Shown here piece after piece: positions 1-8,754 of a stretch of DNA of 64,000 nucleotides. A program made the position numbers and the translations under genes. Each line of letters begins with the position of its first letter. The stretch's first letter is position 1. The notes under the pieces were generated by a model, which saw only the letters and a list, made by a program, of their open reading frames with translations, was not told the origin of the DNA and ran no database searches. The DNA lies in IMG/VR virus record IMGVR_UViG_3300019458_000607, positions 43,779 through 107,778 of that record. One strand, written 5' to 3'. The stretch comes from a virus.

Positions 1-3000
1 TATTTTAATTTGCCTGAAGTATCTACTTTGTACAATCCTCTATTAGATGTTCCGCTTTATTTGCAAGAAGAAGGCGAACTTGTAGAATTTTACAAATTAT
101 CTAATGAATATTTTTCGCCAGAATTTGGTATTAAATATTTACTAGGGCTAGAATTATTTCCTTTTCAAATGGCCATTGTAAGAGCTATCTTGGCTCATAA
201 ATTTCCAATGTTATTGTTAAGTCGTGGTGCTGGCAAGAGTTTTTTGTTGGCCATTTATGCTATTTATCATTCTATTATGTTTCCCGGATCAAAAATAATA
301 TTGGTGTCGGCTAGTTTTCGTCAAGCAAAAATTATATTTTCTGAAATACATAGAATATACGACAAGTCGCCATTGCTTCAAGCTCTTTCAAAAGATCAGC
401 CTAGAGTAAGTACTGATCATTGTCATTATGAAATAGGAACATCTTCTATTAAGGCACTGCCTCTTGGTCAAGGTGGGAAAATTAGAGGAGAAAGATCTAA
501 CGTTACATTAGTAGATGAGTTTAATGATATTCCAATAGAAATCTTTAACGTTGTTATTCGTGGATTTAGTGCCACAGAATCTGATCCATGGAATAAATCT
601 CGACAAATGCTTTTAGAACAAAAAAATAATACTAAAAAAATTGCAAGCGATCAAGATATGATGATTTCTGAAGGAAACAAAATTATATTATCCGGTACAG
701 CTGGTTTTAAAGGTGGCACATATTATAAAATGTTTAGTCAGTATAATAAAATTTTAGCAAACAAAGTAGATGGTAGCGTTAACAATTACAAAGATATATT
801 TAAGGAAGATGATTTTGAAGAGGAATACAAAATAGACTATAGAGATTTTTGTGTCGTTAAATATGCATATGATGAACTTCCCGGTAGATTAATGGACAGA
901 AAAACCATTGAGCACGCAAGAATAACAATGCCCAAATTTTTGTTTGATATGGAATACATGTGTTTTAAGGATGATACTTTAATAATAACAAATAATGGGG
1001 CTAAGAAAATTTGCAATATCAATATAGGGGATCTTGTATTAACTCACAAAGGAAGATTTAGAAAAGTAATGGAAGTATTAAAACACAATTATAAAGGAAC
1101 AATGATAAATTATAAAACTTGGGGATATAATCAGAGTTGTCTAGTAACAAATAATCACCCATATTGGACTGGAGATAATAATTGGGCTAATATTAGCGGT
1201 ATAAAAGATTATATTAAACTTTCTAATTTAAAAGAATTGAACAATAAAAAATTTATTGATTTAAGAGATTATGTTAGTGATTTTATAGAGCGTGATAATA
1301 AAATTTTCCCTAAAGCTTCGCAAACGATATTAAACAATAACCAAGTTGAAGAAATATTAAGCAGTAATGAAAATAAAAAAATATTGGCTAATAGATATAA
1401 CGTTTGTTTAGGAACTATTTATCAAATCAAAAATAAAAAAAATTATATTCCCAAAACTGCTATTCCTTATAACCTGAAGTTAGATTTTAATCTTGGATTA
1501 ATTGTTGGATACTATGCAGCGGAGGGTTCTGTTGGTTCACACGGGAAAACAACAGTTTTTTCATTAGATGGTCACGTTAATTTTTCTTTAGAGCTATATG
1601 TAAATCAGTTAAGTTCGGCTATTAGCAATGTGCTTGGAATTGAGCCCAAAAGGTATAAACGAGAAAATCTTATTAATATTACTATAAACCAAAGACTATT
1701 TGCAGAGTTTATAAAAAAGATATGTCCGGGTCTCTCTACTAATAAAATGATAGATCCCGATATATTGTTTAGCAACGAAGAATTTATGAAGGGCGTAATT
1801 ACAGGATATTGGAATGGAGATGGTCATACATCTTTATATTCTAGTGTAACTAAAGCGTCTTCAGCAAGTATAAATTTGGCTTGCCAAATAAAACTTTTAT
1901 TATCTTATTTTGGAATAGCATCTGGCTTAAATTTTGTACAAACGAAGCAAGATATGCTAGTTCTTGGCAAAAAATGTGCAATTCACGATCAATATAGCAT
2001 TGATATGCAAGGAGAAAATGCCTCAAAATTTAGAAAAGTATTTTACGGACAAGAAATAAAATATATAAATACAAAAAAGTGTTATTATAATGACAAAGAT
2101 TCTTCATTGTTTTTATTGAAAGATAAAGAAGAGTTATTATATGATGGCATGGTTTACAACTTAGAGGTAGAAGAAGATCATAGCTATTCACTATTTAATG
2201 CAACGGTACATAATTGTAAATTTGCGGATGATACAAATGGCTTTTTTAAAATGAAGGATATAGAATCTGCTACGGCTCCATTTAATGGATTTAATGTTAT
2301 TATAAAAGGTAATGAAGGCAAAAAATATATAATAGGAGTAGATCCAGCAAGGACTATTGATAGATTTGCTATTTGTGTTATTGAGATGGGAACGCCTAAT
2401 AAAGTTGTTTATGCTTGGACTTGTCAAAATAAACCATATTCTTTTGCGGCAGAAAAAATAAGAAAATTAACTAGGGCATTTGACACAAAAGGGATTGCAA
2501 TAGACCAAGGGGGAGGTGGATTGGCTATTGAAGAGTTGCTAAATAAGAGCGATGTAATGCATGGTGGAGATAAAAAACTATATAGGTTTGACGATGAAAC
2601 CTTTGAATCAAATAACGGATTGAAGATACTTCATATGTTTAATTTTAATTCTAATTGGATTGATGATGCCAACGTATTATTGCAAAAAAACTTAGAAGAC
2701 CGTGTTATCATGTTTCCGTATCCTCAAATTAGGGATTTTTCAGATGAAGAGGATGATGCACAATATGAAATAAGCCAAATGAAGCAGGAATTGGTGTCTA
2801 TTGAAGTTACCCATACAAGAACCGGGAAAAAACATTATGATTTGGCTCCGCCTAATATAAGCAAAGACTCTTCTGGAACCATTAAACATAAAGACAGATA
2901 TTCCGCTCTGTTATTGGCGAATTATTTGGCATCTAGGTCCAATGTCATTACTAATGACAACAAACAAGAAATTAAGGAAATGTACAGAAAAAGCAGTATG

Positions 3001-3027
3001 CTCGGTAATTGGGTTGAAAATATATAA
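1..3027 (+). CDS. terL: Terminase large subunit, interrupted by an intein (5' end outside window)
   Basis: This is the ATP-driven DNA packaging motor and nuclease that fills the phage head through the portal. The frame is open to the left window edge; a TTG at position 10 is a possible start, but no ribosome binding site is visible, so the true N-terminus may lie upstream. Numbering from that TTG, a Walker A motif (SRGAGKSF) is at residues 71-78, Walker B (TLVDE) at 166-170 and the coupling motif LSGT at 227-230. The RNase H-like nuclease domain follows the intein, with acidic residues in GVDPA (Asp778), AIDQG (Asp831) and KDRYS (Asp962). An intein fills residues 318-735, between ATPase and nuclease; without it the protein would be about 587 residues, a normal TerL size. 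The portal gene follows after 23 bases. Confidence 0.95.
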   Translation, partial: YFNLPEVSTLYNPLLDVPLYLQEEGELVEFYKLSNEYFSPEFGIKYLLGLELFPFQMAIVRAILAHKFPMLLLSRGAGKSFLLAIYAIYHSIMFPGSKIILVSASFRQAKIIFSEIHRIYDKSPLLQALSKDQPRVSTDHCHYEIGTSSIKALPLGQGGKIRGERSNVTLVDEFNDIPIEIFNVVIRGFSATESDPWNKSRQMLLEQKNNTKKIASDQDMMISEGNKIILSGTAGFKGGTYYKMFSQYNKILANKVDGSVNNYKDIFKEDDFEEEYKIDYRDFCVVKYAYDELPGRLMDRKTIEHARITMPKFLFDMEYMCFKDDTLIITNNGAKKICNINIGDLVLTHKGRFRKVMEVLKHNYKGTMINYKTWGYNQSCLVTNNHPYWTGDNNWANISGIKDYIKLSNLKELNNKKFIDLRDYVSDFIERDNKIFPKASQTILNNNQVEEILSSNENKKILANRYNVCLGTIYQIKNKKNYIPKTAIPYNLKLDFNLGLIVGYYAAEGSVGSHGKTTVFSLDGHVNFSLELYVNQLSSAISNVLGIEPKRYKRENLINITINQRLFAEFIKKICPGLSTNKMIDPDILFSNEEFMKGVITGYWNGDGHTSLYSSVTKASSASINLACQIKLLLSYFGIASGLNFVQTKQDMLVLGKKCAIHDQYSIDMQGENASKFRKVFYGQEIKYINTKKCYYNDKDSSLFLLKDKEELLYDGMVYNLEVEEDHSYSLFNATVHNCKFADDTNGFFKMKDIESATAPFNGFNVIIKGNEGKKYIIGVDPARTIDRFAICVIEMGTPNKVVYAWTCQNKPYSFAAEKIRKLTRAFDTKGIAIDQGGGGLAIEELLNKSDVMHGGDKKLYRFDDETFESNNGLKILHMFNFNSNWIDDANVLLQKNLEDRVIMFPYPQIRDFSDEEDDAQYEISQMKQELVSIEVTHTRTGKKHYDLAPPNISKDSSGTIKHKDRYSALLLANYLASRSNVITNDNKQEIKEMYRKSSMLGNWVENI
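961..2214 (+). other. Intein in TerL with LAGLIDADG homing endonuclease
   Basis: This is a protein-splicing element of 418 residues. It starts at Cys (CFKDDTLI, block A) and ends at VHN followed by the +1 Cys of the C-extein (CKFADD). Block B carries the TNNH motif, and block F is YNLEVEEDHSY. Between the splicing halves are two LAGLIDADG-type motifs, LGLIVGYYAAEG and KGVITGYWNGDG, which mark a DOD homing endonuclease. A helix-turn-helix-like stretch (roughly DNA 1340-1440, containing LANRYNVCLGTIYQIK) precedes the first motif and may help DNA recognition. All splice-junction residues look intact, so splicing is expected. Both endonuclease motifs keep an acidic residue in the catalytic position (E and D), so DNA cleavage is plausible. 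Confidence 0.93.
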
Positions 3028-3050
3028 GTCGTACTAATATTTGGTGAATT

Positions 3051-5057
3051 ATGCCAGAAAAAAGAAAATATATTTCTAAGTCAGCAAAACTACAAATAAA
3101 AGAAACGAATGAATTCTTAGCCAAGGCTAGTCACGAAGACTTAGCTGTTGCTAATAGATCTCCTTGGAACGTTAGTCCTGCAAACATCAAGTTTGATGGC
3201 GCAACAGAAATGACAGGCAATGCTAATCATACGGCAAATATAATCAAAACAAGAATAGCATCTTGTCGTGAAGCATATGAAAATGCCGGGATTATAGGAA
3301 ATGCAATAGACTTAATGGTGGACTTTGCACTTGAAGGGTTTGATATAGTACATGAAGATCCTGCGATACAGACATTTTATCAGTCTTGGGCGACAAAAAT
3401 TGATCTTGGCAGCATATGCATGCAAATACTAAAGTGTTATTTTAGAGACGGCAACGTGCCAATATATACATCAAGAGGTAGGATTAAAGCCAAAGAGATT
3501 AATACACTTAAAAAGGCTGTATCTGCTAAAACACTTTTCATTAATGATAAAAACCCAGCAAAAGTAATTCCTTATAAATACCAAATACTAGATATAATGA
3601 ATCTTGATAGATATGGCAGTGAAACATTAGGAGATGTTAGATATCAGTATAAAATTTCTCTTGATGATTATGCTCTTATTAGGTCGCCAAAAACGGAACA
3701 AGACCAGGCATCTGTTAAAAGCCTAGAAAATAATATTTCAGAAGAAGATTTTAACACCATGAAAGAAGGTGGATACATAAATATAGCGGCCGATAGACTA
3801 ATAATACTATACTACAAGAAAGATGACTATAGAGCTTGGGCCAACCCTATGTTTTGGCGTATTATATCAGACATTCAATATAAAAAGCTGATGCGTGACA
3901 TGGATATTAGCATATGCGAAAGCGTAATTAACACATTAACCATTGTATCTCTCGGAGCAACTAAAGAAGGATTGCCACCAGATGAAAACGTTCTAAAAAG
4001 ATTTGCCAGTCTTCTTAAGACACCATCTAAATCTCAAACTATAGTTTGGAATGATCTAATTGATATTAAGTCTTCTTATCCGCCTGTTGATACAATTTTA
4101 GGGAAAGAGAAGTATGAACAAGTTGATGCCGATATCAGGGCCGGACTTGGAATTGCAGAAGTTGTATTAAATGGACAAGGAAATAACTATTCTAATTCAT
4201 TTTTGTCTGTTAAAACTCTTTTGGAAAGATTAGAGGGTGGCAGACAAGTTTTATTAGAATGGCTAACCGAAGAAACAAACAAGGTAGCAAAGGCGATGGG
4301 CTTTAAGAAGCCAGCTTGGTTTAAAATGCATCACATGTCATTAAGAGATGAGGATGCAGAAAAGAAACTATTATTAGAACTTGTTGACAGGAATATGCTT
4401 TCTTATCAGACTTGTGTTGATCGATTCGGGGAAAACTTTGAAATAGAAGTTGCTAGAATGCGACAAGAAGACAATTTGCGCCGCAAAGAAGAAAGAAAAT
4501 ATCCATTTTTGATTACTAAAGTGGGTAAATTTGGTCCAATGATGAATCAAGGGCCTATGCCTACAATAGAAATATTAGATTCTTCTACAACAGAAGATTT
4601 AAAAAACAAGTCTGTCCCTAAAAAACAATCACCGTTTGTACAAGAAGAAAAGGGAAAATTAGGCGGAAGACCTATTTTAACGAAAAAGACGCAAAAGAAG
4701 AAAGAAACACCACGAACTAAGCCAAAAGGTCAAAAGGTTACATCTTATATCAAATTTGATAATGTATATAGTATTATAGAAAGATCTTTTGTTCAAGGAA
4801 GAAAAGTGGGCAAATTTGAGGACTTAGACAATAAAGACAAGCAAAATATATATAATAGCGTTGCTATTGTTCTTGGATCTGACTATTGCCAAGATCATAT
4901 GACTACACAAGACATAAAAAACGTATTAAATAATGACAAAAATAAAAATAAACTATTCAATTTGTTTAGTGTCTCTATTGAATCTTATAAAAAATCAAAA
5001 GGAGAATATCCAAGTTTCCAGCAACAGAGAAAAATTATAGAAAGCCTTATAGAATAA
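3051..5057 (+). CDS. Portal protein
   Basis: This is the probable portal subunit, which forms the dodecameric ring at the head vertex that DNA passes through and on which the terminase docks. The call rests on its position directly after terL, its length (668 residues) and portal-like features. These include a central region with tyrosine- and lysine-rich strands and a helical segment (around residues 380-440) containing GNNYSNSFLSVKTLLERLEG, which resembles the portal stem and crown. The last 130 residues are lysine-rich and low in complexity, followed by a short helical domain. The ATG at 3051 follows a weak GGTG. No single motif is diagnostic, but nothing else in the cluster could be the portal. 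Confidence 0.8.
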   Translation: MPEKRKYISKSAKLQIKETNEFLAKASHEDLAVANRSPWNVSPANIKFDGATEMTGNANHTANIIKTRIASCREAYENAGIIGNAIDLMVDFALEGFDIVHEDPAIQTFYQSWATKIDLGSICMQILKCYFRDGNVPIYTSRGRIKAKEINTLKKAVSAKTLFINDKNPAKVIPYKYQILDIMNLDRYGSETLGDVRYQYKISLDDYALIRSPKTEQDQASVKSLENNISEEDFNTMKEGGYINIAADRLIILYYKKDDYRAWANPMFWRIISDIQYKKLMRDMDISICESVINTLTIVSLGATKEGLPPDENVLKRFASLLKTPSKSQTIVWNDLIDIKSSYPPVDTILGKEKYEQVDADIRAGLGIAEVVLNGQGNNYSNSFLSVKTLLERLEGGRQVLLEWLTEETNKVAKAMGFKKPAWFKMHHMSLRDEDAEKKLLLELVDRNMLSYQTCVDRFGENFEIEVARMRQEDNLRRKEERKYPFLITKVGKFGPMMNQGPMPTIEILDSSTTEDLKNKSVPKKQSPFVQEEKGKLGGRPILTKKTQKKKETPRTKPKGQKVTSYIKFDNVYSIIERSFVQGRKVGKFEDLDNKDKQNIYNSVAIVLGSDYCQDHMTTQDIKNVLNNDKNKNKLFNLFSVSIESYKKSKGEYPSFQQQRKIIESLIE

Positions 5058-5066
5058 GGAGTTACG

Positions 5067-5411
5067 ATGGAACTTTACCAGTGGATGATAGACTCGGCTG
5101 GAAAATGGGGACTGGGTATAGTTTTATCTATTTTATTGTTTTTTCTGTTTCGTAAGGTTCTTAGTAGGGTTTTGGATTCATTCACTGAAGAACGTAATAT
5201 CTATATAGACTTACTTAAAGATAAAAATATGACAATAGATAATCACATTGATCATATGACTAAAAGTAATGATAGACTTTATGAGATTCTATCAGAACTT
5301 AGAACTAATGTGGTTGTTCAAAAAGAGTGTACGGACAAAGGATTTGTTAAAGTAGTGGATGCCATAAAAGATCAAACTACTATTTTGTCAGATAGATTAA
5401 AGAATAATTAA
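5067..5411 (+). CDS. Small single-span membrane protein, holin-like layout
   Basis: The 114-residue protein has one hydrophobic segment (about residues 14-28, GLGIVLSILLFFLFR) followed by a charged, probably coiled-coil tail. This layout resembles BhlA/UviB-type small phage holins, which have one N-terminal membrane helix and a helical cytoplasmic tail. I do not see a convincing family motif, and its place between the portal and capsid genes is unusual for a holin. It starts 9 bases after the portal stop, with AAGGAG just upstream of the ATG. It could also be an internal virion or membrane-attachment protein. Confidence 0.6.
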   Translation: MELYQWMIDSAGKWGLGIVLSILLFFLFRKVLSRVLDSFTEERNIYIDLLKDKNMTIDNHIDHMTKSNDRLYEILSELRTNVVVQKECTDKGFVKVVDAIKDQTTILSDRLKNN

Positions 5412-5422
5412 CTGGAGGAAAT

Positions 5423-6874
5423 ATGGATCGTAATGCTTATCCTGATTGTGCATTTGCTTATGTTGGAAAGATTAATGGTTATGACTTTAAACTTTTTAGG
5501 CATCACACAGAAAAAGCCAAAAATGGCAATGATCATGATACAGTCAATCCTACGCTTCTAAGAGCTTGTATTAGAACAGTTAATACTTTGCCAATAGATA
5601 ATAGTACAAAAGTGGAAATAAAAGCCCATCTTTTAATGCATGCTGCTTCGATTTTTAAACTTGATACTTCAGATCCAGAAACTGCAATAAAAATACTATC
5701 TCAGCAAGATGGTGGCTCTCCAGAAGTTGCTAATAAAAACTTGACCAAAACAGAACATGAGGTCATCGAACCCCAAATGGTAGCAAACGATGATAAAAAT
5801 AGCCCAAACAAGGCAGGCCAAGCCACTGCACAAGAAGATTCGGCAAAGGCCGGTAAAGTTCTTCCGGGAGCCGAAGAAGTAGTTCCAAGTCCAGAAAAAG
5901 CAGGATCAGATAAGCCATTGGCTGACTCAGAACCTTATAGCACAGGAAAAACTATTGATGTTGATAATGCCGAGAAATTAATTAACAACCCAAATACCGA
6001 CAAGGTTGGCAAGGCTTCTGTTACTGAAGAAGAAGATAAAAAAAAAGTAAATGAAGCTGTAAAAAAGCATAAGAAATCTAAAAAGAAAAGACTAAAAAGA
6101 TCTACATATTCCGCCAATGATTTGGTTATTAGCAAAAGTGGAATTATTGGCATAGTAAATGAAATTAAGGAAGAAAAGCCAATAGTTACAGCAATTAAAA
6201 ATGGCGAACCAATAACAGAAGAGTTTGAATTACTAGCCCAAACTGAAGCAGATCTAAAATCAACTAGTGGCGGGATAATTTTCTTGGATAATGCTGAACA
6301 TCTGATAGGAAGCCCGAACCAAGATAAAGTTGGAAAAGCAAGTTTTAGTAAACTTGTTTTAGCGGAAAACCTAACAGAAGTTGGGCGAAAATTGGTAATT
6401 AATAGATTTGCTGCTGCATTAAAAGGAAAAACTATAGCCAAAATTCAAAAAGTTACAAAAGTAGCGTCTGTTGAAATGGTTGATATACTTATTGGCGACA
6501 AAGATTATCCAATGTATTTTATGGTAAATGTTACTCGTAATGGAGAAGGTAAAGTTACTAGTGTTAAAATACTTAATGAATCTCTTCCAGGAGAGGCACT
6601 AGAAGATTTTGCTAAGTTTCTAAAAGATCTTTCTACAGAAGCTTATGATCCATACGTAGAAAAAGTTGAAACTGCAAAAGCAGATATAATTCCAGATTTA
6701 GCTACTGCTCCTGCTAAATTAGAAAAATGCACCAAAGATGTTTTAGCTGACAAGGTAAAGAAATATAAAGAAAAACACGGTGGGAAAGATCCTTCTGAAA
6801 AAGAAAGAAAGGCAATGGAGTCTAGTGCTTACGCTATTTGCACTGCTAGCTTGAAAAAGTCAGGGACAATGTAA
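5423..6874 (+). CDS. Capsid-assembly accessory protein with internal repeat
   Basis: The role is not certain. The first 80 residues (PDCAFAYVGKING, then FRHH, then a helical stretch ending in HAASIFK) resemble a small domain found in phage capsid-maturation and portal-associated proteins. The C-terminal end, with a Cys-containing helix and SSAYAICTAS, is of a type also met in prohead protease regions. The middle is acidic and lysine-rich and probably disordered. It contains a repeated unit of about 20 residues: DNAEKLINNPNTDKVGKAS near residue 180 and DNAEHLIGSPNQDKVGKAS near residue 290. The ATG has a good GGAGG site. The next gene starts one base after its stop, so the two are probably translated together during head assembly. 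Confidence 0.6.
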   Translation: MDRNAYPDCAFAYVGKINGYDFKLFRHHTEKAKNGNDHDTVNPTLLRACIRTVNTLPIDNSTKVEIKAHLLMHAASIFKLDTSDPETAIKILSQQDGGSPEVANKNLTKTEHEVIEPQMVANDDKNSPNKAGQATAQEDSAKAGKVLPGAEEVVPSPEKAGSDKPLADSEPYSTGKTIDVDNAEKLINNPNTDKVGKASVTEEEDKKKVNEAVKKHKKSKKKRLKRSTYSANDLVISKSGIIGIVNEIKEEKPIVTAIKNGEPITEEFELLAQTEADLKSTSGGIIFLDNAEHLIGSPNQDKVGKASFSKLVLAENLTEVGRKLVINRFAAALKGKTIAKIQKVTKVASVEMVDILIGDKDYPMYFMVNVTRNGEGKVTSVKILNESLPGEALEDFAKFLKDLSTEAYDPYVEKVETAKADIIPDLATAPAKLEKCTKDVLADKVKKYKEKHGGKDPSEKERKAMESSAYAICTASLKKSGTM

Positions 6875-6875
6875 T

Positions 6876-8252
6876 ATGGAACAAATGAAAACATATTTTT
6901 TAGCGAAGGCTAGTGTTGTTGAAACTGGCGAAGATGTTGACATAGAATCCATAAAAACTTATGCCAAAGTGTCAGATGATACCAAATTGGAAAAGCAAAA
7001 AGACTTAATGTATATTGTTTCTATTTTGCTTTCTATTGGCGCTAATAAAAATGACGATTTCTTTCTTGCTAATGAAATTTTGCCAGTTAGAAATACTGGT
7101 GCTCATAAACCTTTGAATATGGAACATTCTAATGATAAGATAGTTGGGCATATAGTTAGGACATATGCTACTCTAAAAGATGGGTCAATTGTTCCTAATA
7201 GCAAGAATCCTGATACTGATAATTTTGACATAACTTCTGAAGCTGTAATGTATAAGTTTATTTTTCCAGAATTAGCTGATGAAGTAAAACAATTGGCAAA
7301 AGCAGGAAAACTGTTCGTTTCTGTTGAAGCTTGGTTTTCTAATTTTGACTATCTTGTTGGTACGAAAATAGTTAAAAGAAATAAAGATACTGCGCCAATA
7401 TTAGATCATCATCTTAAGGCTAATGGAGGAGATGGGGTATTTGAGAATAAAAAGGTTCGTAGAGTATTAAGAAATATTACTATAGGCGGGCAAGGAATTG
7501 TTAAAACACCTGCAAATCCCACAAGTCTAATAAAAAGCGTTGCGTCAATGACTCCAGAGTTCGTATTAGAAGATATAAAGGATGAAATCATAAAGAATAA
7601 CATTACAGAAGATATTTTGTATTTGGCTACCGCCAAGGAGAAAACTATGGACTTTCAAGACGAAGTAATCGAGGAATTGGCTCAAGTTATTGCTGCACAA
7701 AAGGTTTTGGCTTTAAAGACAGAACCAGATAAAGTTGAGATTAATACCATTCCAGAAGTAAAGGCCTTAATTGAAAGGGTTTCTGCTCTAGAAAGTGGAA
7801 ATAAAGACCTAAAAGAAAAGGTTAATGCATTTGAGGCCAAAGAGGAAATTGGGAACAGGAAAGCTCAACTTAAGAAAATGGGTCTATCTGATTCATTTAT
7901 CGAAGCTAATGAACCAGCACTCTCTTGCGTTAAAGAGAATTTTGATGCATTTATTAAACTTCTTGGTGCTGCTATTTCAGATTCTAAACCACAAAAGGCA
8001 ATTAATACAGAATTAGAAGTAAAAGAAGTTAAAGAGGCAGAAGTGGTTAAAAGCGATGAAAGTACCGAAATTGAAGAAGATGGGCAAGATGAAGACGTAA
8101 TAACTATCGAAGAACTTGAATTGGTTGATAAAGAAATTAAAATAGAAACAGATGGCAAGAGTGGTTCTTCGCCACAAGATATAATTTCTAGAAAGCTAAG
8201 TCAATTGATGGGTTCTAAAAGCAATAAGTGGTTAAAGATTTTTAAGAAATAA
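6876..8252 (+). CDS. Prohead protease with C-terminal scaffold domain
   Basis: This is a probable head maturation protease fused to scaffolding protein, 458 residues. Residues 1-230 look like a phage prohead serine protease: a histidine in KPLNMEHSND (His84) after a strand, and a serine in LFVSVEAWF (Ser149) are the likely catalytic pair, spaced as in the family. Residues from about 258 onwards are helical, then highly acidic (many Glu and Asp), and end in a basic tail (SNKWLKIFKK), typical of scaffolds that bind capsid protein. An internal ATG with its own Shine-Dalgarno sequence marks a nested start for the scaffold alone. It lies between the accessory capsid gene and the decoration gene, as expected. 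Confidence 0.8.
   Translation: MEQMKTYFLAKASVVETGEDVDIESIKTYAKVSDDTKLEKQKDLMYIVSILLSIGANKNDDFFLANEILPVRNTGAHKPLNMEHSNDKIVGHIVRTYATLKDGSIVPNSKNPDTDNFDITSEAVMYKFIFPELADEVKQLAKAGKLFVSVEAWFSNFDYLVGTKIVKRNKDTAPILDHHLKANGGDGVFENKKVRRVLRNITIGGQGIVKTPANPTSLIKSVASMTPEFVLEDIKDEIIKNNITEDILYLATAKEKTMDFQDEVIEELAQVIAAQKVLALKTEPDKVEINTIPEVKALIERVSALESGNKDLKEKVNAFEAKEEIGNRKAQLKKMGLSDSFIEANEPALSCVKENFDAFIKLLGAAISDSKPQKAINTELEVKEVKEAEVVKSDESTEIEEDGQDEDVITIEELELVDKEIKIETDGKSGSSPQDIISRKLSQLMGSKSNKWLKIFKK
7635..7640 (+). promoter_or_regulatory. Internal ribosome binding site for nested scaffold
   Basis: AAGGAG lies inside the protease gene, six bases before an in-frame ATG at 7647. This is an optimal spacing and stronger than many true gene starts in the window. 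It sits exactly at the junction between the protease domain and the coiled-coil/acidic scaffold domain. Confidence 0.65.
7647..8252 (+). CDS. Nested in-frame scaffolding protein
   Basis: This is a predicted 201-residue product made from an internal start in the protease gene, in the same frame, beginning MDFQDEVIEELAQ. It would contain only the helical/coiled-coil part, the acidic linker and the basic C-terminus, which is the part expected to act as scaffold inside the procapsid. The start is supported by an ideal Shine-Dalgarno sequence six bases upstream and by its position at a domain boundary. The arrangement is known from lambda C/Nu3 and similar head genes. The inference is from sequence only; the protein has not been shown. 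Confidence 0.6.
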   Translation: MDFQDEVIEELAQVIAAQKVLALKTEPDKVEINTIPEVKALIERVSALESGNKDLKEKVNAFEAKEEIGNRKAQLKKMGLSDSFIEANEPALSCVKENFDAFIKLLGAAISDSKPQKAINTELEVKEVKEAEVVKSDESTEIEEDGQDEDVITIEELELVDKEIKIETDGKSGSSPQDIISRKLSQLMGSKSNKWLKIFKK

Positions 8253-8264
8253 TAAGGAGGAAGA

Positions 8265-8714
8265 ATGGCGACTAAACCACATCAAGTAGTTACAAGTGAT
8301 GACATTAACTTTGTTTGCGATAACGTAGTTGCAGAGGGATATGTCGTTCAGTATACAACCGGCGGACATGTGAAAAAGAGTAATAACGTCGGCGATAAAG
8401 TTGCCGGTATTATTCTAGAAAATGTTGTTGCAGGTCTTCATCCAACCAACATTAGTTTTGGGGAAGAAACTGGCACAGTTGACAATGCCAAGAACTTCTC
8501 AAAGAATCAGACGCACGTTTCAGGAGTTGTTCGTCTGATGCGAATTGGTCAGATTGTTACTAATGCAGTTTCTGGCTCCTTTTCGGTTGGTGATATTGTA
8601 AAGAATATGGCCGGTGGGCTTATGCGAGTTGGGGGTGGAGGCCAAACAGTTGGTCACGCTCTTTCAACAAAGAGTTCCGACGGTTATGTTAAGATTTTCG
8701 TTAATATAGCTTAA
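8265..8714 (+). CDS. Head decoration protein
   Basis: This is a probable capsid decoration or stabilisation protein of 149 residues. It is glycine- and valine-rich, predicted all-beta, and lacks charged helical segments. It lies between protease/scaffold and major capsid genes, where siphoviruses commonly encode their lambda gpD-like cementing protein. A strong AAGGAGG site precedes the ATG, which fits a protein needed in hundreds of copies. The family assignment is by position and composition; it could instead be a minor head protein. Confidence 0.6.
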   Translation: MATKPHQVVTSDDINFVCDNVVAEGYVVQYTTGGHVKKSNNVGDKVAGIILENVVAGLHPTNISFGEETGTVDNAKNFSKNQTHVSGVVRLMRIGQIVTNAVSGSFSVGDIVKNMAGGLMRVGGGGQTVGHALSTKSSDGYVKIFVNIA

Positions 8715-8754
8715 TTTGGTTTATTGGAAATAAAAATTTTTTTGGAGGTGTATA

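Noticed and set aside
5935-6441. Open frame on the minus strand inside the capsid accessory gene
   Set aside because: Antisense shadow without a ribosome binding site; the plus-strand protein has recognisable motifs.
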